From the NCBI GenBank assembly GCA_937890845.1, contig CALADR010000039.1, forward strand, positions 1 through 27,495: DNA of 27,495 bases, written 5' to 3'. The position numbers and the translations under genes are program-made. Origin of the DNA: an uncultured Bacteroidales bacterium. Lineage in GTDB: Bacteria > Bacteroidota > Bacteroidia > Bacteroidales > UBA932. Below the pieces are notes generated by a model. The model was given only the letters and a program-made list of their open reading frames with translations. It was not told where the DNA came from and did not search any database. Below, piece by piece: positions 8,314 through 15,445 of this stretch. The stretch's first letter is position 1, and every line of letters begins with the position of its first letter.

Positions 8314-8388
8314 TGGTCCCAACAGGGCTTGAACCTGTGACCCCCTGATTATGAGTCAGGTGCTACTAACCAACTGAGCTATGGGACC
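8314..8388 (-). tRNA. tRNA with CAU anticodon (elongator Met or Ile2)
   Basis: A full 75-nt cloverleaf reads on the - strand: acceptor stem GGTCCCA/TGGGACC, anticodon stem CCTGA/TCAGG with loop CTCATAA (anticodon CAT), variable loop GGGTC, T arm ACAGG-TTCAAGC-CCTGT, discriminator A. CCA is not encoded (CAAAATG follows the discriminator). The D arm has one extra base compared with the usual GAGC half, leaving three good pairs. CAU serves methionine, or isoleucine AUA after lysidine modification. The C4-G69 and C5-G68 pairs resemble those recognised by TilS in Ile2 tRNAs, whereas the variable loop and T arm resemble E. coli elongator Met. It is not the initiator type, since 1-72 is a G-C pair and the anticodon stem lacks the three G-C pairs. 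Confidence 0.93.
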
Positions 8389-8402
8389 AATCTTTTATTT
8401 GT

Positions 8403-8430
8403 AGAGTCGTCCGAAAAACCGGACAACTCT
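8403..8430. repeat. 11-bp hairpin between rpsJ and the tRNA
   Basis: AGAGTCGTCCG (8403-8413) pairs with CGGACAACTCT (8420-8430) around a 6-nt loop; the one non-Watson-Crick position is a T-G pair on the - strand. No T run follows on either strand, so it is not a classical terminator. It may be a processing site or the 5' leader structure of the tRNA transcript. Confidence 0.5.
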
Positions 8431-8431
8431 G

Positions 8432-8462
8432 CAAATATATAAAGAATTTTCGAATCTGTAAA
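8432..8462 (-). promoter_or_regulatory. Possible tRNA promoter
   Basis: A perfect -7 TATATTTG (8432-8439) on the - strand lies 19 nt from TTTA (8459-8462), one base off the -33 TTTG. Initiation would fall near 8425, about 37 nt before the tRNA's 5' end. Confidence 0.5.
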
Positions 8463-8500
8463 ATCTATCTGCAATTTTCAGTAAAAATTACTGATTCGAA
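8449..8500. repeat. Overlapping inverted repeats just downstream of rpsJ
   Basis: TTCGAATCTGTAA (8449-8461) and TTACTGATTCGAA (8488-8500) are inverted repeats with 12 of 13 matching. TTACTGA within the right arm (8488-8494) is also a perfect partner of the adjacent TCAGTAA (8478-8484) with a 3-nt loop. The RNA can fold as one long stem or as a short hairpin. The structure starts 8 nt after the rpsJ stop codon and overlaps the possible tRNA promoter. Confidence 0.55.
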
Positions 8501-8508
8501 TGCAGTCA

Positions 8509-8814
8509 TCAGACTTTGATCTCAACTTCTACACCGCTTGGAAGCTCAAGTTTCATCAAAGCGTCAACAGTTTTCTGAGTTGACTCATAGATGTCGAGCA
8601 GACGGCAGTAAGAGTTAAGCTCGAACTGCTCACGAGACTTCTTGTTAACGAAGGTAGAGCGGTTCACAGTAAATATCTTCTTGTCAGTCGGAAGCGGAAT
8701 AGGTCCATTTACGCGAGCTCCGGTAGAAGATACTGTATCAACGATCTTCTTGGCAGACTTGTCCACCAACATGTGATCGAATGATTTGAGTTTTATTCTT
8801 ATTTTTTGGCTCAT
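8509..8814 (-). CDS. rpsJ: 30S ribosomal protein S10
   Basis: Small-subunit head protein, also the NusE partner of NusB in antitermination. It is 101 residues, the usual length, and the sequence is typical throughout: KIRIKLKSFDH at the start, GARVNGPIPLPT in the loop region, SREQFELNSYCRLLDI and PSGVEVEIKV at the end. It is the last gene of the str cluster here, 31 nt behind fusA with no Shine-Dalgarno sequence. In most Bacteroidota rpsJ opens the S10 operon and is followed by rplC; here it is followed by strong inverted repeats and a tRNA, with no rplC. Confidence 0.97.
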   Translation of the reverse strand: MSQKIRIKLKSFDHMLVDKSAKKIVDTVSSTGARVNGPIPLPTDKKIFTVNRSTFVNKKSREQFELNSYCRLLDIYESTQKTVDALMKLELPSGVEVEIKV

Positions 8815-8845
8815 ATCAAATTTCGTGTTTACCGTTTGTACTTAA

Positions 8846-10957
8846 TTATTCGTCCTCATCAACGTTCTTGTAACCGCTCTTCTCGATTACTTCCTTAGCT
8901 ATGTTTGTAGGAACCTCAGCATAATGATCGAATGTCATTGTGCTGGTTGCACGGCCAGAAGAAATAGTTCTGAGGATAGTTACATAACCGAACTGCTCTG
9001 CAAGCGGAACGAATGCCTTGACGATTCTTGCACCTGTAGTAGAATCCATTGCATTGATCTGTCCTCTGCGGCGGTTAAGGTCACCGACGATATCACCCAT
9101 GTAATCCTCCGGAGTAACCACCTCAAGTGCCATAATAGGCTCGAGAAGAACCGGTCTTGCCTTAGGACAAGCGTGACGGAATGCCTGACGTGCACAAATC
9201 TCAAATGAAAGCTGGTCTGAATCGACTGGGTGGAATGAACCATCCTTCAGAGTAACTTTAAGAGACTGAACCTCATAACCTGCGAGAACACCGTTTGCCA
9301 TTGCTGACTTGAATCCTTTTTCAACTGAAGGAATGAATTCCTTAGGAACGTTACCACCCTTCACTTCGTCAACGAACTGAAGTCCTGTAACGCCTTCATC
9401 AGCTGGTCCGATCTCAACGATGATATCAGCGAACTTACCACGACCTCCGGTCTGCTTCTTGAATACTTCACGGTGCTGTACAGTACCTGTGATAGCCTCT
9501 TTGTAGTTAACCTGAGGTGCACCCTGGTTGATCTCTACACCGAACTCACGGCGGAGACGGTCAACGATGATGTCAAGGTGAAGCTCACCCATACCGCTGA
9601 TGACAGTCTGTCCTGTTTCGTGATCTGTCTTGACAGTAAATGTAGGGTCCTCCTCTGAAAGTTTTGCAAGAGCAAGACCGAGCTTGTCCATATCCTTCTG
9701 AGTCTTAGGCTCTACTGCAAGTCCGATAACCGGATCAGGGAACTCCATAGACTCGAGAGTGATAGGATTAGTTTCTACGCAGATAGTGTCACCTGTACGC
9801 AGATCCTTGAAACCGACAGCTGCACAGATGTCACCTGCTTCAACGAACTCGATAGGGTTCTGCTTGTTTGAGTGCATCTGATAAAGACGAGCAACTCGCT
9901 CTTTCTTATCGGAACGGGTATTAAGTACATATGTACCTGCATCAAGACGGCCTGAGTATGCCCTGAGGAATGCAAGACGGCCTACAAACGGGTCTGTAGC
10001 AATCTTGAATACCAAAGCGCAGAAAGGCTCTTTTACGTCTGACTTGCGTACTTCCTCTTCACCTGTCCTAGGGTTTGTTCCTGTAACGGAACCCTTGTCA
10101 AGCGGAGACGGAAGGTAGCGCATAACTGCGTCAAGAAGGAACTGAACGCCCTTGTTCTTGAATGAAGAACCGCAGCATGCAGGAACGATAGACATATTGA
10201 TAGTCGCTTTTCTGAGAGCAGCAATGAGTTCGTCCTCTGAAATAGAGTCCGGATCCTCGAAGAATTTCTCCATAAGAGTCTCATCATACTCTGCAGCAGC
10301 CTCGACGAGCTTCTCTCTCCACATAGCCACTTCGTCAGCCATTTCGGCAGGAACGTCAGCCAGTCTGTAGTTTACAAGCTCATCTCCCCCATCGTAAATC
10401 ATTGCCTTGTTTGCGATAAGGTCAACAATACCCTGGAACTTATCCTCTGCGCCGATAGGCAGACAAAGAGGAATAGCACGTGCTCCGAGCTTCTCCCTTA
10501 TTTCGTCAACTACGGCGAGGAAGTCAGCACCTACACGGTCCATCTTGTTGATATACGCAATCTTTGGAACTCCATATTTGTCAGCCTGACGCCAAACGGT
10601 CTCAGACTGAGGCTGTACACGTCCTACTGCACAGAAAGTAGCGACTGTACCGTCAAGCACACGAAGAGAACGCTCCACCTCTACAGTGAAGTCAACGTGG
10701 CCCGGAGTATCGATCAGGTTGATCTGATAAGTATCCCCTTTGTAATGCCAGAAAGCAGTAGTAGCTGCAGATGTAATAGTAATACCGCGCTCCTGCTCCT
10801 GAACCATCCAGTCCATAGTGGCAGCTCCTTCATGAACCTCTCCAATCTTGTGGGTTTTACCAGTATAGAAAAGAATACGCTCTGAAGTTGTTGTCTTACC
10901 GGCATCAATGTGAGCCATGATACCGATATTTCTGGTGAATTTAAGATCTCTTGCCAT
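8846..10957 (-). CDS. fusA: Elongation factor G
   Basis: Translational GTPase that drives tRNA and mRNA translocation and, with RRF, ribosome recycling. It is 703 residues, the normal size. The G1 loop AHIDAGKT (15-22), the switch I region RGITITSAA (58-66), G3 DTPGH (83-87) and G4 NKMD (137-140) are intact, and the domain IV-V end (SGRATSTMTFDHYAEVP) is present. The start is supported by a strong Shine-Dalgarno AAGGAG (10967-10972) 9 nt before the ATG, which is unusual next to the other genes of this cluster. It sits between rpsG (20 nt) and rpsJ (31 nt). No unusual substitution is obvious. Confidence 0.97.
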   Translation of the reverse strand: MARDLKFTRNIGIMAHIDAGKTTTSERILFYTGKTHKIGEVHEGAATMDWMVQEQERGITITSAATTAFWHYKGDTYQINLIDTPGHVDFTVEVERSLRVLDGTVATFCAVGRVQPQSETVWRQADKYGVPKIAYINKMDRVGADFLAVVDEIREKLGARAIPLCLPIGAEDKFQGIVDLIANKAMIYDGGDELVNYRLADVPAEMADEVAMWREKLVEAAAEYDETLMEKFFEDPDSISEDELIAALRKATINMSIVPACCGSSFKNKGVQFLLDAVMRYLPSPLDKGSVTGTNPRTGEEEVRKSDVKEPFCALVFKIATDPFVGRLAFLRAYSGRLDAGTYVLNTRSDKKERVARLYQMHSNKQNPIEFVEAGDICAAVGFKDLRTGDTICVETNPITLESMEFPDPVIGLAVEPKTQKDMDKLGLALAKLSEEDPTFTVKTDHETGQTVISGMGELHLDIIVDRLRREFGVEINQGAPQVNYKEAITGTVQHREVFKKQTGGRGKFADIIVEIGPADEGVTGLQFVDEVKGGNVPKEFIPSVEKGFKSAMANGVLAGYEVQSLKVTLKDGSFHPVDSDQLSFEICARQAFRHACPKARPVLLEPIMALEVVTPEDYMGDIVGDLNRRRGQINAMDSTTGARIVKAFVPLAEQFGYVTILRTISSGRATSTMTFDHYAEVPTNIAKEVIEKSGYKNVDEDE

Positions 10958-10977
10958 TGTCTGTTACTCCTTGGGGA

Positions 10978-11454
10978 TTAGAAACGGAAATGTGCAAACG
11001 CCTTGTTGGCCTCTGCCATTCTGTGCATATCTTCTTTTCTCTTGAATGCAGCACCTTCGCAGTTGTATGCGGCGATGATTTCTGCACAGAGTTTTTCTGC
11101 CATAGAGTGGCCGGAACGCTTACGTGCGAAGATGATCATGTTCTTCATTGAAAGTGAAATCTTTCTCTCCGGACGAACCTCTGTAGGCACCTGGAAGTTG
11201 GCTCCACCGATTCTGCGACTTTTTACCTCTACCTGAGGTGTGACATTCTCAAGAGCCTTCCTCCATATATCAAGAGGAGCCTTGTCAGAATCTTTCATCT
11301 TCTCGCCTACCATATCGATGGCATCGTAAAAAATAGAATACGCGATACTCTTCTTTCCCTGCAGCATAAGGTTATTCACGAAACGTGTAACCATCACATC
11401 ATGAAACTTGGGATCAGGAAGTAGAATCCTCTTCTTAGGCTTCGTTTTTCTCAT
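10978..11454 (-). CDS. rpsG: 30S ribosomal protein S7
   Basis: Primary 16S rRNA-binding protein that organises the 30S head near the decoding region and E site. It is 158 residues, close to the usual 155-158. Typical signatures: MRKTKPKKRILLPDPKFHD, FVNNLMLQGKKSIAYSIFYDA, RRIGGANFQVPTEV and the basic C-terminal region AFAHFRF. It lies 35 nt after rpsL; the spacer is AT-rich and has no Shine-Dalgarno sequence. In E. coli S7 represses the str operon; I see no clear site for that here. Confidence 0.97.
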   Translation of the reverse strand: MRKTKPKKRILLPDPKFHDVMVTRFVNNLMLQGKKSIAYSIFYDAIDMVGEKMKDSDKAPLDIWRKALENVTPQVEVKSRRIGGANFQVPTEVRPERKISLSMKNMIIFARKRSGHSMAEKLCAEIIAAYNCEGAAFKRKEDMHRMAEANKAFAHFRF

Positions 11455-11489
11455 TTTTTAAGAAATTAATTGTGATAAAAAATTAAAAA

Positions 11490-11879
11490 TTACTTCTTAG
11501 CGGCTGTTTTCTTTGGTCTCTTGGCACCGTAGAGAGAACGTGACTGCGTTCTTCCCTCAACACCTGCAGTATCCAAAGCGCCCCTAAGGATGTGGTAACG
11601 TACACCTGGAAGGTCCTTAACACGACCGCCTCTCACGAGTACGATTGAGTGCTCCTGAAGGTTGTGACCCTCGCCAGGTATGTATGCATTGACCTCCTTA
11701 GAGTTAGTAAGACGTACACGGGCAACCTTACGCATTGCTGAGTTCGGTTTCTTAGGTGTAGTTGTATACACACGTACGCATACGCCCCTTCTCTGAGGGC
11801 AAGCATCCAACGCGCGAGATTTACTCTTCTCGACGATAACCTCGCGTCCTTTGCGAACTAATTGTTGAATTGTAGGCAT
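11490..11879 (-). CDS. rpsL: 30S ribosomal protein S12
   Basis: Decoding-centre protein of the small subunit; 129 residues with a typical lysine-rich tail. The conserved loop TTTPKKPNSAMRKVA carries the lysine pair K43/K44 and the LVRGGRVKDLPGVRYH loop keeps its lysine, so the common streptomycin-resistance substitutions are absent by eye. It is the first gene of the str cluster: a canonical promoter lies about 53 nt upstream of the ATG and the spacer holds no other gene. There is no Shine-Dalgarno sequence. Confidence 0.97.
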   Translation of the reverse strand: MPTIQQLVRKGREVIVEKSKSRALDACPQRRGVCVRVYTTTPKKPNSAMRKVARVRLTNSKEVNAYIPGEGHNLQEHSIVLVRGGRVKDLPGVRYHILRGALDTAGVEGRTQSRSLYGAKRPKKTAAKK

Positions 11880-11919
11880 AAATGATTGTTAATCTTAAAT
11901 TTATGTTTTTTCCCAATAC

Positions 11920-11952
11920 TTTTGGGGGGTGCAAAGATAGCAATAATATTTG
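11920..11952 (+). promoter_or_regulatory. Weak candidate promoter for the lipoprotein-peptidase pair
   Basis: TTTTG (11920-11924), 20 nt, then AATATTTG (11945-11952), one mismatch from TAnnTTTG. It overlaps the str promoter on the opposite strand and would leave a leader of about 165 nt before the ATG at 12127. Another possible -7 (TATATTTA, 12091-12098) has no matching -33. The remaining bases of the gap (11962-12126) show only a short CCGC/GCGG stem. Confidence 0.3.
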
Positions 11953-11961
11953 GATAAACAA
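11932..11961 (-). promoter_or_regulatory. Promoter of the str operon (rpsL)
   Basis: On the - strand -33 TTG (11959-11961), exactly 19 nt, and -7 TATCTTTG (11932-11939): a full match to the Bacteroidetes consensus TTG-N19-TAnnTTTG. Transcription would start near 11925, giving a leader of about 45 nt. Confidence 0.78.
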
Positions 11962-12126
11962 TAAAATCCTGATTTTTACCGTCTTGCAGAACGCGTTTTA
12001 AGCGAGTGGAACACCAATTAAGCCGCTCCTGCGGTCAAATTTAAAGACTCAGACAAATCGCACATCGGAAGATCATTCAAAATATTATTGTATATTTACG
12101 AGACAAATATTGTAACCAATAAGAAA

Positions 12127-12894
12127 ATGAAAACCTCTGTATGTGCCGCAGCCGCATCCATTATTGTCGGAATTGCATCTTCCTGTTCAGGGCAGTTCAG
12201 TTCTTTTACTGTAGAAAAAGAACAGTCTTTGGCTCTTGCTGAAGGAAGACAGGATTCACTGACTGTACGGATTGATATTGAATATCCCGAGTGCGGAACA
12301 AATAAAGAAGCAATCAAAGCTATATCCGAAAATATTACTTCCGTTCTGCTCGATGTTCAATATATAGAAATGTCCCCTGAATCCGCAACAGAAAAATACA
12401 TAGAAAAAAAAGCAGCTGAGTATCGGGAAAATAATCTGCCACTTCTTGAGATTATATCTGAAGACAATAGCAGTACAGCTGTTCTAAGTTGGGAAGACTG
12501 TGCAACAGGACATTTTACAGGAGAATATGAAGGAGTCGTATCATACCGTGCTTCAAAATACACATATACCGGAGGCGCACATGGAATGACTGTGGAAACC
12601 TGTCTCAACTTTGATATCAAGACAGGTGCACTGGTGAAGGAATCCGACATTTTTTCAGATGGTTATGAAAGCATTGTATCCGGACTGCTGACAAAGCATC
12701 TTCCGGAGGCTTTCGAAAATAACGAAGAACTCAATATGCTGTTCCAGAGAGAAATAAGTCCAAACGGGAACTTCTCTGTATCTGAAAAAGGTATAACATA
12801 TACTTTCAACCAATATGAAATAGGTCCATATGCCCTCGGTATCATTGAAGTAACCATTCCGTGGAACGAAATTGACAACATAATAAAAAAATAG
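12127..12894 (+). CDS. DUF3298/RsiV-like lipoprotein
   Basis: Predicted envelope lipoprotein of unknown function, 255 residues. The frame extends back to a TTG at 12088, but the ATG at 12127 gives a proper signal peptide: MKTSV start, alanine-rich hydrophobic core and IASSC, so the lipidated residue is C20. The mature part resembles the DUF4163/DUF3298 fold: a beta-rich N-terminal half (SLTVRIDIEYPEC), the hallmark YTYTGGAHGMTVETCLNFDIKTG, then the DIFSDGYESIVSGLL helix region and the end FNQYEIGPYALGIIEVTIPW. These domains also occur in anti-sigma factor RsiV and peptidoglycan-related proteins. Only 2 nt separate its stop from the ATG of the S9 peptidase, which points to coupled translation and a shared task in the envelope. 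Confidence 0.85.
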   Translation: MKTSVCAAAASIIVGIASSCSGQFSSFTVEKEQSLALAEGRQDSLTVRIDIEYPECGTNKEAIKAISENITSVLLDVQYIEMSPESATEKYIEKKAAEYRENNLPLLEIISEDNSSTAVLSWEDCATGHFTGEYEGVVSYRASKYTYTGGAHGMTVETCLNFDIKTGALVKESDIFSDGYESIVSGLLTKHLPEAFENNEELNMLFQREISPNGNFSVSEKGITYTFNQYEIGPYALGIIEVTIPWNEIDNIIKK

Positions 12895-12896
12895 AT

Positions 12897-15326
12897 ATGG
12901 GAATACACCGACTGACTATCTCGATTGCACTGACTTTTGCCGGTGCAATCTTCGTTTTTGCCCAGCAGAAACCAAATTATGAACTTGCCGAACGTTTTTC
13001 AGCAAAAAAAATCTCACAAATGGTCCATTCTACCAGAGTATCACCGAACTGGTTCAGATATTCTGACAAATTCTGGTATCAGTGGAAAACCTCTGATGGT
13101 ACACAATATTATATCGTCGACACAAAGACCGGAAAGAAAGAAAGTGTTTTCGATATGGAACGGCTTGCAATGGAGCTGACCTCTATAGTAAAAGACCCGT
13201 TCGATGCACAGCATATCCCTATCCGCGACATTAAACTGAAAGAAGACAAAGCGTTCACATTCAGCATCAAGAGCACTGTTGATGAAAAAGACTCCGTACG
13301 GATTGAAAAATTCGGAAAAAAGAAAGTCTTCTCCTTCCGATATGACCTGACATCTAAAAAACTTGAGAACATTACCGGAATGGAGGAAGACGACAAATAT
13401 CCGAATTGGGTTAACGTGTCTCCGGATGGAGAGACCGGCATCTTTGCAAAAAACGCCAATCTCTACTGGATGGATAAGGAAAATATGGAAAAAGCTGCTA
13501 AAAATGAAAAAGACAGTACGCTTGTAGAGCATCAGATAACTTTTGACGGTACCAAAGATTTCTTCTGGGGCGCAGACAATTACAAAGGATGGACAGAAAA
13601 AGATACAACCAAAAGAATAATGGTATGGAATCTCGTCTGGTCTCCTGACTCGAAACACTTTGCAACATTGAAGTACGACATGAGTGATGTAAAAGATCTT
13701 TGGGTAATAAATTCCAATGCTTCTCCTCGCCCTGAACTTGAAACCTACAAATACCAGATGCCGGGAGAACCAGGTCCTATCGAGCATCTTTATGTATTCA
13801 ATGCCGAAGATATGAGTTGCAGTAAAGTAAAAATATATGCTTTCAAAGACCAGACAACTTCATTTGAAATAAAGCCGTCCGGAACAGAGGATACATATAA
13901 TGAATATTACTCCGGCAAATGGCTGGGAGACAATAACAGTTTCTACATTAACAGACAGAGCAGAGACCAGAAACGGATGGATATTTGTAGAGTGGAAATA
14001 GGCAGCGACTCTACAAAGACTGTTATTTCTGAAAGAATGAACACATATGTTGAAGCGCGCCCGCTAAGGACTGTCAATGGTGGCAGACAGCTGATCTACT
14101 GGTCGGAACGTAACGGATGGGCAAACCTGTATATGTACAATGCCGACGGCTCTTTATCCCACGCGATAGTAGAAGGAGGATTCCATGTTGACAAAGTACT
14201 TGCTGTCAATGAGAAAGCAGGATACATCTTATTCAGCGCCTGCGGATACAACCGTGAAGAAAATCCGTACCAGATGCACACATTCAGAGTCGGACTTGAT
14301 GGAAAAGGCCTCAAGCAACTGGATATGCCTGATATGAACGCGATTGCCTCTCCTGATGAAAATGGAGAATATTTCGTATGCAATTACTCACGCGTTGATG
14401 CTGCTCCAGCATCTTCACTTTATTCCGCTTCCGGTAAAAAAGTATCCGATCTCGAAAAAGCTGATCTCTCGCAGCTTTTTGCCGCAGGATACAAACTTCC
14501 TGAAAGATTTACAGTTAAAGCGGCAGACGGGGTAACTGATCTGTTCGGCGCTATATACAAACCTTTTGATTTTGACTCAACAAAAGTTTATCCAATAATA
14601 GAATATGTATATCCCGGCCCTCAGGTAGAGGCGACTAACATTTCATGGAGTGCCAATATGACCCGGACAGACAGACTAGCCCAGATGGGATTCATAGTAA
14701 TCACTGTAGGCAACCGTGGAGGACACCCCAACCGTTCTAAATGGTATCATAATTACGGATACGGAAATCTTAGAGATTACGGTCTGGAAGACCAGAAAAC
14801 AGCAGTACAAAGGCTTGCTGCCAAATATCCTTGGATAGACGGCACCAAAGTAGGAATACACGGCCACTCAGGCGGAGGATTCATGTCGACTGCAGCCATA
14901 CTTAAATATCCTGACTTTTATACAGCTGCCGTAAGCTGCGCAGGCAACCACGACAACCGAATTTACAACCGCTGGTGGAGTGAACAGCATCACGGTATTC
15001 TTGAAGAGGTCAGCGAAAAGGGTGACACGACTTTCAGATACAGTATCAAGACCAACCCTGAAATAGCCCGGAATCTGAAAGGACACCTGCTTCTGGTTCA
15101 TGGCGACATTGATGACAATGTTCATCCGGCCAATACTATCAGAGTAGTCAATGCACTTATACGTGCCAATAAAAGATTTGACATGTTGCTGTTACCTGGA
15201 CAAAGACACAGTTTCAGAGACATGGACGAGTACTTTTTCTGGAGACTTGCAGACTATTTCAGCCAACATCTTTTGGGAGAAAGCCAGAGAGACAGGGCCG
15301 ATATCATACAGATGAACAATGACTGA
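12897..15326 (+). CDS. Secreted S9-family serine peptidase, dipeptidyl peptidase IV-like
   Basis: Periplasmic or surface exopeptidase with an N-terminal beta-propeller and a C-terminal alpha/beta hydrolase domain; 809 residues. A signal peptide covers about residues 1-22 (cleavage near FVFA/QQK). The propeller (about 60-540) shows repeated WSPDS and VSPDGE blade motifs. The catalytic domain carries GHSGGG with nucleophile S658, D739 in HGDIDDN and H771 in GQRHSF, so the triad is complete. The DW-x-YEEE motif, whose glutamates anchor the substrate's N-terminus in classical DPP IV, is not seen where expected (about residues 215-250, before NLVWSPDS), so specificity may differ from Xaa-Pro dipeptidyl release. 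It is coupled to the lipoprotein gene upstream and ends before a bidirectional hairpin shared with the convergent gene. Confidence 0.93.
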   Translation: MGIHRLTISIALTFAGAIFVFAQQKPNYELAERFSAKKISQMVHSTRVSPNWFRYSDKFWYQWKTSDGTQYYIVDTKTGKKESVFDMERLAMELTSIVKDPFDAQHIPIRDIKLKEDKAFTFSIKSTVDEKDSVRIEKFGKKKVFSFRYDLTSKKLENITGMEEDDKYPNWVNVSPDGETGIFAKNANLYWMDKENMEKAAKNEKDSTLVEHQITFDGTKDFFWGADNYKGWTEKDTTKRIMVWNLVWSPDSKHFATLKYDMSDVKDLWVINSNASPRPELETYKYQMPGEPGPIEHLYVFNAEDMSCSKVKIYAFKDQTTSFEIKPSGTEDTYNEYYSGKWLGDNNSFYINRQSRDQKRMDICRVEIGSDSTKTVISERMNTYVEARPLRTVNGGRQLIYWSERNGWANLYMYNADGSLSHAIVEGGFHVDKVLAVNEKAGYILFSACGYNREENPYQMHTFRVGLDGKGLKQLDMPDMNAIASPDENGEYFVCNYSRVDAAPASSLYSASGKKVSDLEKADLSQLFAAGYKLPERFTVKAADGVTDLFGAIYKPFDFDSTKVYPIIEYVYPGPQVEATNISWSANMTRTDRLAQMGFIVITVGNRGGHPNRSKWYHNYGYGNLRDYGLEDQKTAVQRLAAKYPWIDGTKVGIHGHSGGGFMSTAAILKYPDFYTAAVSCAGNHDNRIYNRWWSEQHHGILEEVSEKGDTTFRYSIKTNPEIARNLKGHLLLVHGDIDDNVHPANTIRVVNALIRANKRFDMLLLPGQRHSFRDMDEYFFWRLADYFSQHLLGESQRDRADIIQMNND

Positions 15327-15371
15327 ATTTTAGATCTGTAACACTTACTGAAAACAAACATTCCTATACAA

Positions 15372-15408
15372 AAAGCGTCGCGGCCAGTAGTTATAGCCGC
15401 GACGCTTT
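15372..15408 (-). terminator. Strong terminator hairpin between convergent genes
   Basis: AAAGCGTCGCGGC (15372-15384) and GCCGCGACGCTTT (15396-15408) form a perfect 13-bp stem with an 11-nt loop. On the - strand it is followed by TTTTTG and ends the BACON lipoprotein gene; on the + strand only CTTTAC follows, so for the peptidase gene it would be weaker. Confidence 0.88.
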
Positions 15409-15445
15409 ACATTAGAATGACTTCTACAATACTATTTATCGGAAG

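Noticed and set aside
12088..12126. Upstream TTG start for the DUF3298 lipoprotein
   Set aside because: It would put 13 residues before the signal peptide; the ATG at 12127 gives a normal lipoprotein signal.
13041..13787. 248-residue open frame on the - strand
   Set aside because: It lies wholly inside the S9 peptidase gene, whose propeller motifs and catalytic triad are clear; the antisense translation has no recognisable domain.
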